Below, piece after piece: positions 1 to 6,235 of a stretch of DNA of 40,290 nucleotides. The stretch is from Ruminococcus sp. GTDB lineage: Bacteria > Bacillota > Clostridia > Oscillospirales > Acutalibacteraceae. The first letter of the stretch is position 1. Each line of letters opens with the position of its first letter. The notes beneath the pieces were generated by a model. The model was not told the DNA's origin, did not search any database, and saw only the letters and a program-made list of their open reading frames with translations. The DNA lies in contig SFIQ01000020.1 of NCBI GenBank assembly GCA_004555265.1, forward strand, positions 1-40,290, written 5' to 3'. The position numbers were made by a program, and so were the translations under genes.

Positions 1-93
1 TTGACCGTCAGCGTTGCGGGTGACGATTGGAACACCGCCGTCGTCGGTGAATACGCAGACACCTTAACCTTTACGGTCGATGTGCTTCCGTAA
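1..93 (+). CDS. C-terminal end of a secreted paralog (cut by window edge)
   Basis: Frame 1 is open from the first base to the TAA at 91-93, giving about 30 residues. They contain a Trp followed by the motif GEYADTLTFTV near the end. The same C-terminal motif (GEYTxTxTFxV type) ends the three following genes, so this is the last part of another member of the tandem secreted-protein array. The start and signal peptide lie outside the window. The function is not known; the repeating polar/aliphatic pattern suggests a final beta-strand. Confidence 0.7.
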   Translation: MTVSVAGDDWNTAVVGEYADTLTFTVDVLP

Positions 94-126
94 AGCAACC
101 CATACTGTTTTGAGGAGTGATACCTG

Positions 127-517
127 ATGAAAAAAGCAATTTCCGCAATTTTGGCGCTTGTGATGCTGACTGTGCTTTGCGTACCCGCGTTCGCGGCGAA
201 CATCACGACAGACGGCGGCACGGGGGACTCGATTGTCAAAACCAGAACAACAACCGCAGCCGGCGACAGCGCAGAAAACTTTACCGTTTCCATTCCCGCC
301 GAAACCACCATTCCGTGGTTGACCACAACGGCATATGACATTGCGTATACCGTAGAATCCCATTTGGCATACGGCAAGTATTTGACCGTAACCGTTGCAG
401 ACAGCGACGGGCAAAACAAAATGCTCTATACCCCCGAAGCGGGCGTAACGCTGTAATGCCGTTATCGGCGAATATGCAGACACCCTGACCTTCACCGTGA
501 ATGTGGTTACTGCGTAA
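127..517 (+). pseudogene. Broken member of the tandem secreted-protein array
   Basis: The ATG at 127 follows a GAGGAG ribosome site. The first frame encodes a 22-23 residue Sec signal peptide ending in AFA and a mature part resembling the next two genes (FTVSIPAE, then a Trp, then LTVTVAD), and stops at 454-456 after 109 residues. The expected C-terminal motif (AVIGEYADTLTFTV) is present directly downstream in the +1 frame and ends at TAA 515-517. Compared with the intact paralogs (160-164 residues), about 35-40 codons between the middle and the end are missing and the frame has shifted. This looks like an internal deletion. A short secreted product could still be made from 127-456. An assembly error cannot be excluded from one sequence. 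Confidence 0.7.
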
Positions 518-551
518 CCGATTTATATTTCGTTTTTGAGGAGAATGGACT

Positions 552-1046
552 ATGAAAAAGATTTTAGCAGTCGTTATGGCGCTTACCATGCTGTTCGCGC
601 TTTGCGTGCCGGCATTTGCGGGTACGATTACCCAAGGCACGCCCGACCCGAAAGAAGCGGTTGTGCCGGTCAAAACCACCTATTCCACAAGCGATGAAAG
701 CTTTACCGTTTCCTACCCCGCGGCGATGGAAATTCCGTGGGGCACCTTGGTAGACGATACAAACGCGGCATTTGAATATTCCGTTGTCAGCCAGCTGAAA
801 ACCGGCAAAACCATCACCGTTGCCGTGTCGCAAACCCATGCCGTTATGACCTCTGCGGCAAGTGAAACCTTGGCATACACTTTGGCGGGCGATTTCAATG
901 TCACGACCACAGCGGCAGTTGTCGCGGCAGGCGGTTTTGTGAAAACCGTGAAGGTCGATGTTGCACAGTCCGCTTGGGACGCGGCGGCAATCAATGAATA
1001 CACCGATACCGTCACCTTTGCCGTTACCGTAAACGCCGCGCCGTAA
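552..1046 (+). CDS. Small secreted beta-rich protein, tandem paralog
   Basis: This encodes 164 residues with ATG preceded by GAGGAGAATGGACT. Residues 1-23 are a classical signal peptide (KK, hydrophobic core, cleavage after AFA) with no lipobox, so release by signal peptidase I is expected. The mature part of about 140 residues is rich in Thr, Val and Ala with alternating patterns typical of beta-sandwich proteins. It shares with its neighbours the motif FTVSYPAAMEIPWG near residue 57 and an NEYTDTVTFAVTV ending. The ending resembles that of extracellular WxL or fimbrial-type beta domains, but I do not recognise a named family. It probably belongs to one operon with the flanking copies. Role inferred only as a surface or released protein. 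Confidence 0.8.
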   Translation: MKKILAVVMALTMLFALCVPAFAGTITQGTPDPKEAVVPVKTTYSTSDESFTVSYPAAMEIPWGTLVDDTNAAFEYSVVSQLKTGKTITVAVSQTHAVMTSAASETLAYTLAGDFNVTTTAAVVAAGGFVKTVKVDVAQSAWDAAAINEYTDTVTFAVTVNAAP

Positions 1047-1084
1047 CAAGTATCGACTTGGAGTTTTAATAAGGAGAACGAACC

Positions 1085-1567
1085 ATGAAAAAGATTTTAG
1101 CAGTTGTCATGGCGCTGACTATGTTGTTCGCGCTTTGCGTGCCGGCATTCGCGGCAGACCCGAATCCCATTACAAAAGATACCGCGCAATCCGGTAGTAT
1201 TGATGTGATTACCACCTATTTGCCGTCCGACGAAACCTATTCCGTGAGTTATCCTGCGGCAGTCAATGTCGCTTGGGGCGATACCGCCGCGCAGGATGCG
1301 AAATATACCGTGACCAGCGCATTGCAAATCGGCGCAAAAATCACCGTCAGCGCGGCGGAAAATGCCGGCGGCGTAATGACGGCGGCCGGTACCGCCGACA
1401 CCCTGACCTTCTCCGTACAAAACGGCGCAGCGCAGGAGTTCACCGGCGCGAATGCCGCAGTGAACAGCGCCACCACCGTAACCATTTCTGATTTCAGCGG
1501 TGCGGCTGTCGGGGAATACACCGGAACGATGACCTACACCGTGGTTTACACCGCGCCCACCCCGTAA
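1085..1567 (+). CDS. Small secreted beta-rich protein, tandem paralog
   Basis: This encodes 160 residues, with AAGGAG upstream of the ATG. The first 23 residues (signal peptide) are identical in amino-acid sequence to the preceding gene's, although six bases differ, all at synonymous positions. The mature part has diverged but keeps the landmarks: a YSVSYPAA motif followed by a Trp, a threonine/alanine-rich middle, and GEYTGTMTYTV at the end. There are no cysteines outside the signal peptide and no membrane anchor, so the product should be secreted or held by partners. The next gene, 42 bases on, is membrane-anchored and could be such a partner. Function unknown. Confidence 0.8.
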   Translation: MKKILAVVMALTMLFALCVPAFAADPNPITKDTAQSGSIDVITTYLPSDETYSVSYPAAVNVAWGDTAAQDAKYTVTSALQIGAKITVSAAENAGGVMTAAGTADTLTFSVQNGAAQEFTGANAAVNSATTVTISDFSGAAVGEYTGTMTYTVVYTAPTP

Positions 1568-1597
1568 GCGCGCAATGATTCGCATTTTCATTTTCAG

Positions 1598-1604
1598 GGA
1601 GGTG
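1598..1604 (+). promoter_or_regulatory. Strong ribosome-binding site of the membrane-anchored surface protein
   Basis: GGGAGGTGATTTC stands directly before the ATG at 1610, an almost full match to the anti-Shine-Dalgarno sequence (AGGAGGTGAT). It is the strongest site in the array and supports the chosen start. Confidence 0.7.
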
Positions 1605-1609
1605 ATTTC

Positions 1610-2554
1610 ATGAAGAAGGCTTGCAGTGCAGTCCTTTGCGTGTTGCTGTGCTTTGCATTGCAAATCGGCGTTTTTGCCGAGGGCATGGAACTGAAAACCG
1701 TTGTGCCGGAGCAGCATGAAATTACCATTACGTATAACGAGGGCGGCTATGTGCTGTATGAAGACGAAGTTGTACCCAGCGGTACGACCATTGTTGTCCC
1801 GCGGCACGGCGAGGTTAATTTAGAAATCATTTGCGGTGCGGATTGTCATATTGAAACCGTCACCGTGAATGACGAAGATGTAACCAACCAAATGGAACAC
1901 GGGGAATTACCGCTTCAAAATGTCTATACGGATTTGAATATTGCGTTCGGATTTGCGCCGTGTGATGCGGATACGCCGCATCCCGACGCGCACGACCCCT
2001 GCCACCGTTTCGCGTTGCAGGGCGGCGTATACAGCGGCGACAAAGATACCCCCTTGCCCGCAGCCAAACTGTGTTTTGATTTTGGCGAACTCGAAACGAC
2101 CGCCGACGGCGACGGGCAGTATGCCATCCCCGTGATCAAAGACGGGCGGCACCGCGTCGAAATCCAAAACCGTGACGGCGAGACCGTCGGCCGGGAAACC
2201 TTTGTCCTTGAAGTGCGCGCGGACGCGACCGAAATCACGGTGGAAACCTTGGAAGACGGCACACAGGTTGTTGCCGTGCCCGCGGGCACAGAACTTGCAT
2301 ATTTGGATTTTATTGTCAATGCAGACGGTTCTGTGACGATTGTGCCGGGGGCACCCGAAGTACCGCAGGAGAACCCCCCTGCGGACATCGGCGAAATCAT
2401 CAAAGACAATCCCGTCATTATCAAAACGGGCGCGTTTCTTCGTGAAAATCCCGTGGAAGCCGCCGTACTGTTCGGCTTTGCGTTCTTCCTGTTGCTGTTC
2501 CTCTTTGTGCGCAGGCACAAAAAGGACGAGGAGGACGACGGGCAGACCGCGTAA
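1610..2554 (+). CDS. Membrane-anchored surface protein with InlB-type and carboxypeptidase-regulatory-like domains
   Basis: This encodes 314 residues. Residues 1-24 are a signal peptide. Residues about 35-115 (GGYVLYEDEVVPSGT, then a VTVNDEDV segment, ending NIAFGF) have the pattern of the divergent InlB B-repeat family: a beta domain ending in an aromatic strand. Residues about 130-205 (GGVYSGD... ADGDGQYAIPV) resemble a carboxypeptidase-regulatory-like Ig fold. A Pro-rich linker is followed by one membrane helix at 284-300 and a charged tail (RRHKKDEEDDG), giving type I topology with the bulk outside. It ends the tandem secreted-protein array and has a terminator 20 bases downstream. It could hold or present the small secreted proteins, which is inference. 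No LPXTG motif is seen. Confidence 0.75.
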   Translation: MKKACSAVLCVLLCFALQIGVFAEGMELKTVVPEQHEITITYNEGGYVLYEDEVVPSGTTIVVPRHGEVNLEIICGADCHIETVTVNDEDVTNQMEHGELPLQNVYTDLNIAFGFAPCDADTPHPDAHDPCHRFALQGGVYSGDKDTPLPAAKLCFDFGELETTADGDGQYAIPVIKDGRHRVEIQNRDGETVGRETFVLEVRADATEITVETLEDGTQVVAVPAGTELAYLDFIVNADGSVTIVPGAPEVPQENPPADIGEIIKDNPVIIKTGAFLRENPVEAAVLFGFAFFLLLFLFVRRHKKDEEDDGQTA

Positions 2555-2573
2555 TGCGTATAAAACAAGTTGA

Positions 2574-2604
2574 GCCCCGATGCGATTGCATCGGGGCATT
2601 TTTT
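2574..2604 (+). terminator. Intrinsic terminator of the surface-protein array
   Basis: A perfect 10-bp stem GCCCCGATGC / GCATCGGGGC with a GATT loop is followed by six T. It ends transcription of the genes up to 2554 and separates them from the convergent histidine kinase gene. Confidence 0.92.
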
Positions 2605-2691
2605 GCTTATGGCAACAGCGAAAGCGACAAATATCGCTTTAATACTGCATTTTTGACGGGTTCGGATTCTATATATAGGGGGGAAGCGGCG

Positions 2692-4146
2692 CTACTGTGC
2701 ACAAAGCACATCAAACCAAAACGCCACACCGCCGTCGCGGTTTTCGACGCCGTAGGCGGCTTGGTGTAATTTTTGAATTTCGCTGACGATAGACAGCCCC
2801 AAGCCGAACCGCCCTTCTTTGCGGGAGTGGGATTTGTCGGCGCGGTAAAAGCTGTCCCAAATTTTTCCGATGTCCTCGTCTGCAATTGGCTCACCCGTGT
2901 TGAACACGGTAATGTGCCAAAAATCTCCGCTTTTTTCGGCTTGCAGGGTGATTTTCTTTTCGCCGGCGGCGTGCGAAACCGCATTGGAAAGATAGTTGTT
3001 GAGCACCATTTGGATTTTTACGCGATCGGCAAAGCACATACAGGGGCTCGGCACATTTGCTTCAAACGCAATGCCCTTTTCTGAGAATTTCAACGCATTT
3101 GCGCGGGCGTAATCCGCACAAAGTGCGGCGAAATCGAACGCTTCCCGCCGAATTTGCATACTGCCCGACTCATATTGCGACAATTCCAAAAGTTGGAGCA
3201 CCAACGCATTCATTTTTTCCGCTTCGGAGACGATAATATCGCAATACTCCTCCGCTTTTGCATTGTTGCCGCTTTCGCAAAGCAGTTTTGCACCCTCGGC
3301 GTAGCCCTGCACAATCGAAATCGGCGTTTTCAGCTCGTGCGAGACATTGGAAATAAAGTCCTTGCGCATTTTGTCCACGCGCTGTTCGTGTGCAATATCG
3401 CTTTGCAGTTTGCGGTTTTTCTCACTTAAATCGGCAAGCGTCGCTTCCAGCGACGCCGAAAGCTGATTGATACTGCCGGCAAGTTCGCCGATTTCGTCGC
3501 GCGTTTCGGCGGTGCATTTGTGGGAAAAGTCCGTTTCGGCAATGTTTTTGGTCACATTGCGCATTTCAATCAGCGGCTTTGTAAAGCGTTTGGAGTAAAA
3601 ATATACGGCAAACAGCGCCAAGGTAAGCGCGGCAATGCCCGTGCCGGTGGTGACGGCAATCGCGGCGTTGGCGTTGTCGTCAATCGTACTTTTGCGGCTG
3701 AACATTTCCACCGTACCGCCGAAGGAGAGTTGCCGTACATAGACGATATACTGCGCATTTTGCCGTTCTAATACCTGCGTTTCAAAGTAGGAGCCGTCTG
3801 CAAATTCGCGGCGATCCTTCATCGTGACCTTGCCGCCGCCTGCAAAAATCTGTTCCTTGCCGTGGTACAGCGTTTCCCCTTTTTCGGAATACAGGTCAAT
3901 GCTTAATCCGTTGACTTTTTCCAACGCCGCAAGGTGCGCGGGCAGGTCTGCGGCGGTGATGTCCAGCGCGTCAATCGCCTCGGCGACCGTTTGCATATTT
4001 TGGCGGGTGTTATATGCATATACGGCGGGCAGATACCATCGGTTGAGCCCCAACAGCACCAACACGGCAAGCAAAAAAATTGCACCGATTTGCAAAAACA
4101 GCCGCACGCGAATGCTGACAAAGCGTTTTTCTTGATTCTTACGCAT
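2692..4146 (-). CDS. Sensor histidine kinase (HAMP, HisKA, HATPase_c)
   Basis: This encodes 484 residues and is the membrane sensor of a two-component system. The first membrane helix is at about 13-34, an extracellular sensing region at about 35-160, and a second helix at about 162-184. A HAMP linker follows, then a coiled-coil-like stretch and the HisKA dimerisation helix with NVSHELKTPISIVQG, in which H270 is the phosphorylation site. The ATPase domain shows the N box (NYLSNAVSHA), DSFYRADKSHSRKEG and GLGLSIV. The ATG overlaps the end of the response regulator gene by 8 bases, so the two are translationally coupled. The domain order is of the VanS/BaeS/PhoR type, and the signal sensed cannot be read from the sequence. 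It converges on the surface-protein array, which is a possible target only by proximity. Confidence 0.93.
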   Translation of the reverse strand: MRKNQEKRFVSIRVRLFLQIGAIFLLAVLVLLGLNRWYLPAVYAYNTRQNMQTVAEAIDALDITAADLPAHLAALEKVNGLSIDLYSEKGETLYHGKEQIFAGGGKVTMKDRREFADGSYFETQVLERQNAQYIVYVRQLSFGGTVEMFSRKSTIDDNANAAIAVTTGTGIAALTLALFAVYFYSKRFTKPLIEMRNVTKNIAETDFSHKCTAETRDEIGELAGSINQLSASLEATLADLSEKNRKLQSDIAHEQRVDKMRKDFISNVSHELKTPISIVQGYAEGAKLLCESGNNAKAEEYCDIIVSEAEKMNALVLQLLELSQYESGSMQIRREAFDFAALCADYARANALKFSEKGIAFEANVPSPCMCFADRVKIQMVLNNYLSNAVSHAAGEKKITLQAEKSGDFWHITVFNTGEPIADEDIGKIWDSFYRADKSHSRKEGRFGLGLSIVSEIQKLHQAAYGVENRDGGVAFWFDVLCAQ

Positions 4147-4819
4147 GGTCGCTCTCCTGGATTTTGTAGCCGACGCCGTACACGGTTTTCAAATGTGCCG
4201 TGCCCCACGCGCCGAGCTTCGTGCGCAACCGCGCCACATGGGAATCCACCGTGCGCGTGTCACCGAAATAGTCAAAGCCCCAAATGTCGTCCAGCAACTG
4301 CTCGCGGTTATATACCCGCCCGACATTGGAAAGCAATTTGATTAAAATGTTATATTCCTTTAAGGTCAGCAAAATCGGCTCGCCGTCGATTTTGACCTCG
4401 TGCGCGGTGGCGTCCACCGTTAAGCCCCAATAGTCCGCCGCGCTCGGTGCGGCGGCACAGCGACGGCGCAAAAGCGCTTCTGCGCGCTTGACAAGGACCA
4501 CGGGACTGAACGGCTTTGTGACATATTCGTCCGCGCCCGCTTCAAAGCCCGTCAGCTGGTCAAATTCCTGCCCGCGCGCCGATAACAGAATAATCGGCAC
4601 ATCGGACTGCTTGCGAATTTCGCGCGTGACCGCCCACCCGTCAAGCTCCGGCATCATAATATCCAAAATTAAAAGCGCCGTGTCGGGATTTTCTCGGAAC
4701 AGTTTGAGCGCCGCGGCACCGTCTGCCGCCGCGAGCGTTTCATGCCCCGCGTTCTCCAAAAAATCGCATACCAGCTGCCGAATGAGCTGTTCGTCATCGG
4801 CGACCAAAATTTTTGCCAT
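4139..4819 (-). CDS. OmpR/PhoB-family response regulator
   Basis: This encodes 226 residues from the ATG at 4819. That start opens directly with the receiver domain (MAKILVADDEQ) and has a GTGGTGAT ribosome site. An ATG at 4876 would add 19 unlikely residues and lies in the upstream terminator. Receiver domain about 1-115: acidic pair D8/D9, phospho-acceptor D53 in LILDIMMPELDG, S80, and K102 in TKPF. The C-terminal winged helix (about 130-222) shows LTLKEYNILIKLL, then VDSHVARLRTKLG and the KTVYGVGYKI hairpin typical of OmpR-type DNA binders. It is cotranscribed with the kinase and should bind direct repeats near its target promoters; none could be assigned. Confidence 0.93.
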   Translation of the reverse strand: MAKILVADDEQLIRQLVCDFLENAGHETLAAADGAAALKLFRENPDTALLILDIMMPELDGWAVTREIRKQSDVPIILLSARGQEFDQLTGFEAGADEYVTKPFSPVVLVKRAEALLRRRCAAAPSAADYWGLTVDATAHEVKIDGEPILLTLKEYNILIKLLSNVGRVYNREQLLDDIWGFDYFGDTRTVDSHVARLRTKLGAWGTAHLKTVYGVGYKIQESDHA

Positions 4820-4844
4820 ACATATCACCACACAAGAACCGCTG

Positions 4845-4887
4845 AAAAAAGCCGTCCTTTTTTGCCATTGTAGCATAAAAGGACGGC
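4845..4887 (-). terminator. Intrinsic terminator after queT
   Basis: On the minus strand GCCGTCCTTTT and AAAAGGACGGC form an 11-bp stem around a 15-base loop and are followed by TTTTTT. It follows the queT stop codon. The loop contains the -10 box of the next (response regulator) promoter. Confidence 0.85.
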
Positions 4888-4896
4888 GTATTGCAA
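4867..4896 (-). promoter_or_regulatory. Sigma-A-type promoter of the response regulator/kinase operon
   Basis: Minus strand TTGCAA (4891-4896), an 18-bp spacer, and TACAAT (4867-4872). The -10 box sits in the loop of the queT terminator and the spacer covers one arm of its stem. It lies about 50 bases upstream of the start at 4819. Confidence 0.55.
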
Positions 4897-4900
4897 CCGA

Positions 4901-5428
4901 TTATTTTGATTTTACAAATTGCATTTTCTTTGAAAGCGGCGTTTTGTCCACCGCCAAAAACAGCGGAATCCCCCCGACATAGCAGACGACAAGTTCACCT
5001 AAGCCCACCCAAAGGGCATTGAGCAGGTAGCCCGTCACCGTAAAGCCCTCGGGCAAAAACACGGCGATTTCCGCACCGACAATCAGCGCGTTAAACAGCA
5101 CGGGGAAAAACAGCGACAAAAGCGGCAGATTTTGAAACCGGATTTTGCGCGTCAAATACGAGCACCCCGCCGCAAGCAAGGTGGCAAGCGTGCCGCAGAC
5201 AATGTCAATCATGCCGTACGGACTGCCGAGGTTGCCGAGGAAACACCCGATGGTAAGCCCGGGAATGGCCGCCGGCGTAAAGACCGCCAGCACCGTGAGC
5301 GCTTCGGAAAACCGAAACTGCACACTGCCATAGGCAAGGTTCAAGAGTCCGGCCGCATAGGTCAGCGCGGCATACAGCGCCGCAATGACCGCGCCCTGTA
5401 CGAGGAACATGGTTTGTTTTCTTTGCAT
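4901..5428 (-). CDS. queT: QueT family queuosine-precursor transporter (S component)
   Basis: This encodes 175 residues from the ATG at 5428. A TTG two codons earlier is only 3 bases from the GGAG ribosome site, whereas the ATG has a normal 9-base spacing. The protein is almost wholly membrane-embedded, with five or six hydrophobic segments and typical QueT stretches (AALTYAAGLLNLAYGSVQFRFSE cut short here: VQFRFSEALTVLAVFTPAAI near residue 40, and GCFLGNLGSPYG near 62). QueT proteins are thought to be substrate-binding units of ECF-type vitamin transporters importing preQ1 or related queuosine precursors for tRNA modification. The ECF ATPases are not in this window and would be shared components elsewhere. 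A preQ1-riboswitch-like leader directly upstream supports the assignment. Confidence 0.85.
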   Translation of the reverse strand: MQRKQTMFLVQGAVIAALYAALTYAAGLLNLAYGSVQFRFSEALTVLAVFTPAAIPGLTIGCFLGNLGSPYGMIDIVCGTLATLLAAGCSYLTRKIRFQNLPLLSLFFPVLFNALIVGAEIAVFLPEGFTVTGYLLNALWVGLGELVVCYVGGIPLFLAVDKTPLSKKMQFVKSK

Positions 5429-5437
5429 ATTCAATTT

Positions 5438-5505
5438 CTCCTTAGTTTTGTTTGGTGCCGCTTCATAGCACCGGTCGGGATGGTTCCGAACCGACCGCCC
5501 GAATA
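5438..5505 (-). ncRNA. Candidate preQ1 riboswitch in the queT leader
   Basis: On the minus strand a 7-bp stem CGGTCGG/CCGACCG (plus strand 5472-5478 with 5491-5497) encloses a 12-base loop beginning UUC and ending AUC, similar in size and start to the B. subtilis preQ1-I loop. A second hairpin GGTGC/GCACC follows (5454-5472), then an A-rich tail AAACAAAACTAAGGAG in which the AAGGAG is the queT ribosome site. The A-rich tail running into the Shine-Dalgarno is the hallmark of preQ1-I and preQ1-III RNAs. The extra hairpin is more like class III, known from Ruminococcaceae upstream of queT. I could not confirm the pseudoknot pairing by hand, so class is open. Expected effect: preQ1 hides the ribosome site. 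Confidence 0.55.
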
Positions 5506-6080
5506 GAAAAGATTTTCAGGCAGAGCAATCGTACAGCAAAGTGCGGTTTTTGTCAAGGGGGAGAATGTAAATTGGGGGTTGTGGGAGGTAACGGAACGGA
5601 CAAACTGTAATGCGAGCGTAGGGGGCGGCGTCCTCGACGACCCGAAAATGGATGAATAATGAAAAATGAATAATGAAAAATTGTAGGGAACGGTCTTGAC
5701 CGTTCCGATTGAAAAATAAAAATGCAATTTGTTCCACGCCCGCCCGTCGATTTTGATGTGATTTTACGGAACGCATTTTCGGTTGTTCCCGAATCGTAGG
5801 GGCGAACTGTGTTCGCCCGCCTAATTGTCATTCTGAGCCGATAGGCGAAGAATCTCGTTTCGCACAGGTTTATTTTGCGCTATTGGAGATCCTTCGCTTC
5901 GCTCAGGATGACAAATTGGGGATCGATGTGAATTGACGGCGGGAGCAAAATTCTCCGAATTCGGGCACTTTGCGGCGGGAGCAAGCCCCCGCCCTACTTT
6001 ATTATAACAGACATTTCCCCTAACAGGGGAATCACCCCGCCCTAAATACGCAAAAAACGGCAATTTTCCCCGCTGTGCAT
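5506..6080. repeat. Non-coding stretch filled with dispersed palindromic repeats
   Basis: No gene is seen here. Contents in order: family A hairpins starting GTAGGG at about 5618, 5683 (GGAACGGTC TT GACCGTTCC) and 5796 (GGGCGAAC TGT GTTCGCCC); a family B unit at 5823-5917; GGCGGGAGC-type arms near 5939 and 5973; and ACATTTCCCCTAACAGGGGAAT at 6010-6031. The 90 bases at 5634-5723 are identical to the last 90 bases of the window. The short reading frames across this stretch lack ribosome sites and follow the repeats. Confidence 0.85.
5823..5917 (+). repeat. Family B repeat (TGTCATYCTGAGC inverted ends)
   Basis: About 95 bp bounded by AATTGTCATTCTGAGC and its near reverse complement GCTCAGGATGACAAATT, with inner GAAGAATCTC and GAGATCCTTCGC arms. 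Other copies are at 36940-37033 and 39937-40031, and in opposite orientation at 7838-7930. Confidence 0.85.
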
Positions 6081-6084
6081 GCGG

Positions 6085-6113
6085 TTGACAAAGCGCGGGA
6101 AAAATGGTAATAT
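6085..6113 (+). promoter_or_regulatory. Sigma-A-type promoter of the COG2509 flavoprotein gene
   Basis: TTGACA (6085-6090), a 17-bp spacer and TAATAT (6108-6113), followed by an AT-rich start region. It is about 120 bases upstream of the ATG at 6236, leaving a long leader. Confidence 0.7.
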
Positions 6114-6134
6114 AATATGCAGTTAAAATTTTTT

Positions 6135-6193
6135 CGGCATCTATGCCGACCGACTGCCGTAAAACGGATTTTTGTTCCGTTTACGGTTTTTTT
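6135..6193 (+). promoter_or_regulatory. Leader with hairpin and internal terminator (attenuator candidate)
   Basis: After the promoter the leader holds a perfect CGGCAT-CT-ATGCCG hairpin (6135-6148). A terminator-like stem follows, CCGTAAAACGGA with TCCGTTTACGG (6157-6186, one bulged A), and then seven T (6187-6193). The terminator lies before the gene, so expression of the flavoprotein requires read-through. The terminator's 3' arm (CGGTTTTT) can also pair with AAAAACCG at 6197-6204. I do not recognise a known riboswitch class. Confidence 0.55.
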
Positions 6194-6235
6194 ATGTAAA
6201 AACCGCATAATAAAGATAAAAGGAAGAAAACAATC

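Noticed and set aside
1097..1807. Long open frame (236 codons) on the minus strand opposite the secreted paralogs
   Set aside because: It is an antisense shadow of real genes that have signal peptides and ribosome sites. Its Arg/His/Gly-rich composition is that of reverse-frame GC-rich DNA.
4820..4876. Upstream ATG adding 19 residues to the response regulator
   Set aside because: It lies in the queT terminator and promoter region; the receiver domain begins exactly at the ATG at 4819, which has a ribosome site.
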